From Acidobacteriota bacterium (GTDB lineage Bacteria; Acidobacteriota; Terriglobia; Bryobacterales; Bryobacteraceae), in NCBI GenBank assembly GCA_018268715.1, contig JAFDVZ010000023.1:126345-190344 (forward strand): DNA of 64,000 nt, given 5' to 3'. The notes under the pieces were generated by a model. That model did no database searches. It was not told where the DNA came from and worked only from the letters and a program-made list of their open reading frames with translations. Below, piece after piece: positions 60,501 to 64,000 of this stretch; the stretch's first letter is position 1; every line of letters starts with the position of its first letter. The position numbers and the translations under genes were made by a program.

Positions 60501-61646
60501 TTACACAGTCTTGACCCAGCTCTGGCTGTCGCTGCTCTCGAGCACCTTCGAGAGAAGCTGCATGCCCCAGAGTCCGTCGGCGAAGGTGGGGTAGTCCACC
60601 ACGGCGTTGGGATCGGCCACCTTGCGATAGAAGCGGCGGTAGAGCTGCTTGTGGGCGTCGTCGTAGCCTTCGCTGTGGCCGCCCGGGAGGTCGGAGAAGC
60701 CGGCCGCTTCGGGATAGTAGAGCGAGCCGTCCTTAATAATGATCTGGTTCGGGCTGTTGCGCTCGCCGATCCAGAGTTCGTCGGGACGCTCCTGATTCCA
60801 GGCGACGCCTTTCTTCGTGCCGAAGATTTCGAACTGGAAGCGGTTCTTGCAGCCGGCCGAGAGCTGGCTGACCGAGAAGCAGCCGCGGGCGCGATCGCCG
60901 AGGCGCAGCAGGACCGTGCCGAAGTCATCGGTGTCGATGGGGATCTCGGTGTAGTCGTCAGGGCTGAGCTTCTTGCCGGTGAAGGTTTCCACCGCGCCCT
61001 TGGGCTTCTTGCGCGTCTTGTGGAAGATCTGGAGGTCGGCGCACAGGGAGGTAATCTTGAGGCCGGTGGTGTGCTGGATCATGTCCATCCAGTGGGAGCC
61101 GATGTCGCCCATGCAGCGGAGTGCGCCGTTGTGGGCCCGCTCGACGCGCCAGTTGTAGTCGGTGTCGTAGAGCAGCCAATCCTGGAAGTAGGTGCCGTTG
61201 ACGATGAGGATTTCGCCCAGGTCGCCGTGGGCGATCATCTGGCGGATCTGCTGGACGGCGGGATAGTAGCGGAGGTTGTGGTTCACCGCGTTGGGCAGAT
61301 TTTTGGCCTTGGCGAGTTCGACGAGTTCCTGGGCTTCGGCCACCGACATGGTCAGCGGCTTTTCGCAGAGCACGGCTTTGCCGGCTTCGAGCGCCGCTTT
61401 GGACATGGGCGCGTGGAGGGCGTTCGGCGTGCAGACGTGGACCGCTTCAATGGCGGGATCGGCGAGCAGGGACTGCCAGTCGGCGGTGGTGCGGTCGATG
61501 CTGTAGGCGGCGCCGAAACCGCGGGCCTCTTCTTCGGAAACAGCCGCTAGCGCAACCACTTCGACGTTGCCGAGGCGGCGGATCTGTTCGACGTGGACCT
61601 TACCCATAAAGCCCGCGCCGAGAACGGCGGTTTTGATTTTGCGCAT
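60501..61646 (-). CDS. Gfo/Idh/MocA-family oxidoreductase
   Basis: NAD(P)-dependent oxidoreductase of 381 residues. The start at 61646 gives MRKIKTAVLGAGFMGKVHVEQIRRLG, the Rossmann motif. AVLCEKPLTMSVAEAQELVELA carries the conserved Glu-Lys-Pro, and ALRCMGDIGSHWMDMIQHTTG holds the conserved Asp and His of the active site. No signal peptide is present, unlike many acidobacterial relatives with a Tat signal. Typical substrates are sugars, inositols or their acids. It lies upstream of the glycosidase-like and GT-C genes on the same strand and probably works on a sugar released by that enzyme; this is inference. Confidence 0.88.
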   Translation of the reverse strand: MRKIKTAVLGAGFMGKVHVEQIRRLGNVEVVALAAVSEEEARGFGAAYSIDRTTADWQSLLADPAIEAVHVCTPNALHAPMSKAALEAGKAVLCEKPLTMSVAEAQELVELAKAKNLPNAVNHNLRYYPAVQQIRQMIAHGDLGEILIVNGTYFQDWLLYDTDYNWRVERAHNGALRCMGDIGSHWMDMIQHTTGLKITSLCADLQIFHKTRKKPKGAVETFTGKKLSPDDYTEIPIDTDDFGTVLLRLGDRARGCFSVSQLSAGCKNRFQFEIFGTKKGVAWNQERPDELWIGERNSPNQIIIKDGSLYYPEAAGFSDLPGGHSEGYDDAHKQLYRRFYRKVADPNAVVDYPTFADGLWGMQLLSKVLESSDSQSWVKTV

Positions 61647-61741
61647 AACTTGAGTGTACGGATTCCTTTCTCTGAAACGGCCAGAATCACACTCTATCAT
61701 GGCGCCATGGGTGGGCCTGATGGCGCCGTGTTATCCCTGAA

Positions 61742-62737
61742 GTGTTGAATCTGACTGCATCGTTGCGCTACTTTGCCGCGCGCCTGGTTCATGGGGACTC
61801 GTCGGCGATTGCTCCTTATCTTCGCGAGGGATTGGGGATCGAAGCCCGCGCCCGCAAGCTGGCTGTCCACTGGCGGCCGCACCTGGAGGCGTCACGCGCG
61901 GCGCAGGAGCGTTGGTCCACCGAGAGGGGCGGTCGGCTGACGGTGCTGGGCGCTGGTCGTTTGCTCGACTTCTCCCGAACGCTGGCCGGCGACTTCGACC
62001 GGCTGCGGTTTGTCGACGCCGATCCGCTGTGCACGCCGTTCTGGCGGGGCGCGTTTCCCGATGGCCATGAGGCGGTGATCGACGACGTCACCGGTTGTCT
62101 GCGGGACTGGACGGCGCGGCTTTCAGGACTGAAGAACCGGGACCTGGCGCGGACTCTCGACTGTGTTCGAAGTCTGCGCGCCCCGCCCTTTCCCGCCGCG
62201 CCTGGATGGCTGCGGGACTCGGACGCCGTCCTTTCGCTGAATCTGCTGAGCCAGATCGCCGTCGGGTGGCAGGACCGCGTCGAATCGCATTTGATGCGGC
62301 GCTTCGGGGCCTCCTTTGTGGAGCGGCATGAGGATGAGTGGCTTGCCGCCGTGAAACCGAGCGGCCGCAGCCTGGCGGAGGCGCACCTCACCCTGCTCAA
62401 TGGCTCCGGCGCGCGACGGCTGCTGCTGATTACGGACCTGCTGTATCTGGAGTATCAGGGCCTCGAGCGGAATTACTCGCGCCGGCGCTGGGAGGCGCCT
62501 CCGGTCCGCTGGCAGGATGGACAGTGGCGGAACGATTCCGCGTCGCCGCTCGAATGCGAGTCCTACTCGGCGCTGTGCGGGCTCGACGATCCGGCCGCGC
62601 TGCTGCCCGATTACCGGGAAGTGTGGCGGGATCAATGGCTCTGGCACATTCGCCCGCGGGGGACCGAGCCGCCCGCCGGGTCGGGCTCCGTGCATCTGGT
62701 GGGCGCGTTTGCGTTCGAGAACCGACGCACGTTATAG
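61742..62737 (+). CDS. Protein of unknown function with Rossmann/methyltransferase-like core
   Basis: A 331-residue protein with no family that I recognise. The segment GRLTVLGAGRLLDFSRTLAGDFDRLRFVDADPL (~residues 62-95) looks like a SAM-methyltransferase motif I and the acidic end of the next strand; SDAVLSLNLLSQIAV and ARRLLLITDLLYLEYQG would be later strands of the same fold. No catalytic residue can be assigned. Start: GTG 61742 (MLNLTASLRY), with TTG 61745 just after it; no ribosome-binding site is obvious. It is divergent from the Gfo/Idh/MocA gene by 95 bases and followed by the RidA gene 18 bases downstream. Confidence 0.6.
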   Translation: MLNLTASLRYFAARLVHGDSSAIAPYLREGLGIEARARKLAVHWRPHLEASRAAQERWSTERGGRLTVLGAGRLLDFSRTLAGDFDRLRFVDADPLCTPFWRGAFPDGHEAVIDDVTGCLRDWTARLSGLKNRDLARTLDCVRSLRAPPFPAAPGWLRDSDAVLSLNLLSQIAVGWQDRVESHLMRRFGASFVERHEDEWLAAVKPSGRSLAEAHLTLLNGSGARRLLLITDLLYLEYQGLERNYSRRRWEAPPVRWQDGQWRNDSASPLECESYSALCGLDDPAALLPDYREVWRDQWLWHIRPRGTEPPAGSGSVHLVGAFAFENRRTL

Positions 62738-62755
62738 AATTGCGTTGAGGCACGA

Positions 62756-63196
62756 ATGAAAGCACCGTTTTCAAAAACAACTCTCCTCTGTACTGTTCTA
62801 TTCGCGTTGTGCGGCCCAGTGGCCGTCTTCGGTCAGAATAAGGCGATCGGCTTCAAGCAGGGCATGCCGTTCAGCGATGGATACGTGGCGGGCAATACGC
62901 TGTACGTGGCGGGACAGGAGGGACCCACGAACGGGAAACTCGAAGGAACCGACATCACGCAGCAGACCACGAACTCGATCGCCGCAATCGAACGGATCGT
63001 CAAGAAGGCCGGCTTCCAGATGACCGATATCGTGTCGGTGACGGTGTACATCGCCGACCTAGCCGATGTTCCGAAGATGAATGAAGTCTACAAGAAGCTG
63101 ATGCCCGATCCCAAGCCGGCTCGCGCCACGGTGCAGGTGGCGGGGTTGATCGGCGGGGCGAAGATCGAGATCTCCGCTATCGCCGTGAAGCAGTAG
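62756..63196 (+). CDS. RidA/YjgF family protein with signal peptide
   Basis: Protein of 146 residues. Residues 1-26 (MKAPFSKTTLLCTVLFALCGPVAVFG) form a signal peptide, and the rest is a complete RidA domain: PFSDGYVAGNTLYVAGQEG, TNSIAAIERIVKKAGFQMTDIVSVTVYIADL, and PARATVQVAGLIGGAKIEISAIAV, where Arg matches the carboxylate-binding Arg of enamine/imine deaminases. RidA proteins normally work in the cytosol on 2-aminoacrylate from PLP enzymes, so the signal peptide is unusual. GAGG precedes the ATG at six bases. Confidence 0.88.
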   Translation: MKAPFSKTTLLCTVLFALCGPVAVFGQNKAIGFKQGMPFSDGYVAGNTLYVAGQEGPTNGKLEGTDITQQTTNSIAAIERIVKKAGFQMTDIVSVTVYIADLADVPKMNEVYKKLMPDPKPARATVQVAGLIGGAKIEISAIAVKQ

Positions 63197-63266
63197 AGCG
63201 GCGCAGGCGAACCTGGACGTCGTTGGCGCGCGTTCGAACCGGTGGGCTGATGCATACTGGAGATGG

Positions 63267-63494
63267 ATGCCGTTGAAGAGGACAATACAGGTTCGCATCA
63301 GCCGCGGCGAGGATCAGTTTGTCGCTGAGTGCCTGGACCTCCCGGTCGTCACGCAGGCCGCCACGCTCGACGAGTTGACGCAGAACATCCGTGAAGCGAT
63401 TGGACTGCACCTGGACGGTGAGGATCTGGAGTCCCTCGGCCTGGCTCCAAATCCCACCATCCTGGCGACGCTTGAACTCGAAGCCGTGGCTTGA
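63267..63494 (+). CDS. hicB: HicB-like antitoxin (short form)
   Basis: Antitoxin of 75 residues with the partial RNase-H-like HicB fold: IQVRISRGEDQFVAECLDLPVVTQAATLDELTQNIREAIGLHL is the signature. It has no C-terminal HTH or RHH DNA-binding domain, so it belongs to the short HicB class and may not repress its own promoter in the usual way. GGAG stands four bases before the ATG. Its stop overlaps the hicA start (TGATG). The antitoxin comes first, the reverse of the classical hicAB order. Confidence 0.88.
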   Translation: MPLKRTIQVRISRGEDQFVAECLDLPVVTQAATLDELTQNIREAIGLHLDGEDLESLGLAPNPTILATLELEAVA

Positions 63495-63736
63495 TGCCGA
63501 GGCTCCGCAACCTGTCCGGCGAAGAGGTACTCGAGATCCTCCGGGGCTTCGGATTTGAGCGCTTCTCGCAACGCGGGAGCCACGTCAAACTCCGGCGCAC
63601 GGCAGGCGGCCACGTCCAAACGCTTACCGTTCCGATTCACAAGGAACTGGACAAAGGCACGTTGCAGGCGATCCTGCGCCAGGCGTCCCGGTTCGTACCC
63701 GCGACCGAGCTTCGCGGCCAGTTCTACGGCGATTAA
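63494..63736 (+). CDS. hicA: HicA-like toxin (mRNA interferase)
   Basis: Toxin of 80 residues with a dsRBD-like fold that cuts mRNA when free of HicB. LSGEEVLEILRGFGFERFSQRGSHVKLRR contains the catalytic His (GSH) and the basic RNA-binding segment, and VPIHKELDKGTLQAILRQA is the typical end. The start ATG at 63494 overlaps the hicB stop by one base, ensuring coupled, lower translation of toxin after antitoxin. A TTG one codon upstream is not needed. Confidence 0.9.
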   Translation: MPRLRNLSGEEVLEILRGFGFERFSQRGSHVKLRRTAGGHVQTLTVPIHKELDKGTLQAILRQASRFVPATELRGQFYGD

Positions 63737-63751
63737 CCAGGTTCGCCTCGC

Positions 63752-64000
63752 CTACCGACGCGCGGCGGAGGCGAAGATCGCGTCGATCACCTGCATGTTC
63801 GCCACCGAGTCCTCGAGCGGCGTCGGGACTTCCCCGCCCTCCCGGATCGCCTTCGAGAATGCGTCGCCCTGTAGCGTGTACTGGTCGCACACCGCGAACG
63901 TTTCCGCCACAGCGCCTGCTCCCGCCAGTTCCTTGCCGTCGTCGATGAAGATGCGGGCCGGTTTGTCCGGCGGCGCGTTGAAGGGAATCTCCACGTCGAT
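63752..64000 (-). CDS. Gfo/Idh/MocA-family oxidoreductase, C-terminal part (5' end outside window)
   Basis: The minus-strand frame is open to the right edge; 82 C-terminal residues are visible. The visible part begins IDVEIPFNAPPDKPARIF and ends with YTLQGDAFSKAIREGGEVPTPLEDSVANMQVIDAIFASA. Both segments are the usual C-terminal strand and helix of Gfo/Idh/MocA dehydrogenases, in which a Rossmann domain (not seen) would precede. It converges on hicA, with the right arm of the 12-bp inverted repeat between them. It is a second member of the family in this window and belongs to a different subgroup from the gene at 60501-61646. Confidence 0.82.
   Translation of the reverse strand: MDVEIPFNAPPDKPARIFIDDGKELAGAGAVAETFAVCDQYTLQGDAFSKAIREGGEVPTPLEDSVANMQVIDAIFASAARR

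Larger units (their letters stand above)
63205..63748. repeat. 12-bp perfect inverted repeat bounding hicBA
   Basis: AGGCGAACCTGG (63205-63216, nine bases after the RidA stop) and CCAGGTTCGCCT (63737-63748, directly after the hicA stop) are perfect inverse copies. The core CAGGTTCGC occurs once more inside hicB (63288-63296). They could mark the ends of the toxin-antitoxin module or be operator sites. Confidence 0.5.

Overview
The window is GC-rich, gene-dense bacterial chromosome. No gap between genes reaches 300 bases; the longest are about 25369-25641, 49875-50076, 44640-44830 and 23141-23329. Gene content points to an Acidobacteriota genome, most likely Bryobacterales/Solibacteraceae-like: an exported VWFA-domain protein of the acidobacterial type, a DUF1326 protein, a secreted GH127-like hydrolase, an S8 peptidase with a tryptophan-rich repeat tail, many secreted proteins, and a hemX-hemA-hemC-cobA/hemD operon. 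This assignment is inference from gene content; no rRNA or tRNA gene is present to test it.

Left part (1-13.6 kb): the 3' part of a Cys/Met-metabolism PLP enzyme, a malQ plus sugar-transporter operon, an exported VWA protein, an AlkD-like repair protein, a three-gene ATP-grasp/alpha-E/transglutaminase cassette, a tandem pair of exported SIMPL-domain proteins, a DUF1326 protein and a GT-C-like membrane protein.

Centre-left (13.6-31.5 kb): the tetrapyrrole operon, whose genes overlap by 4-11 bases; mobA overlapping an MlaF-like ATPase; a lytic transglycosylase overlapping an AmiC-type amidase (cell-wall turnover); a response-regulator diguanylate cyclase; an Rrf2 regulator; clpP; a beta-barrel protein; rmuC; large membrane proteins; a BrkB protein and a flavin amine oxidase.

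Centre-right (31.5-50 kb): fadD, the rplU-rpmA-obg operon, a penicillin-acylase-family enzyme, a GH127-like enzyme, a UbiD-family decarboxylase coupled to an exported nucleosidase, the S8 peptidase with a structured leader, der, an MFS transporter behind tig, and metK with its own promoter and leader.

Right part (50-64 kb): transaldolase, a TMTC-like TPR membrane protein, a large and divergent pyruvate:ferredoxin oxidoreductase-like protein, a GT-C membrane protein translationally coupled to a secreted glycosidase-like protein, a Gfo/Idh/MocA oxidoreductase, an unknown Rossmann-like protein, an exported RidA protein, a hicBA toxin-antitoxin pair bounded by a 12-bp inverted repeat, and the 3' end of a second Gfo/Idh/MocA gene at the right edge.

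Most of the window is ordinary housekeeping and accessory content. The best candidates for something new are the altered cofactor site of the PFOR-like protein, the AVWGT repeat peptidase together with its two-state leader RNA, and the possible pseudoknot in the metK leader. No mobile element, CRISPR array, tRNA or rRNA gene was seen.
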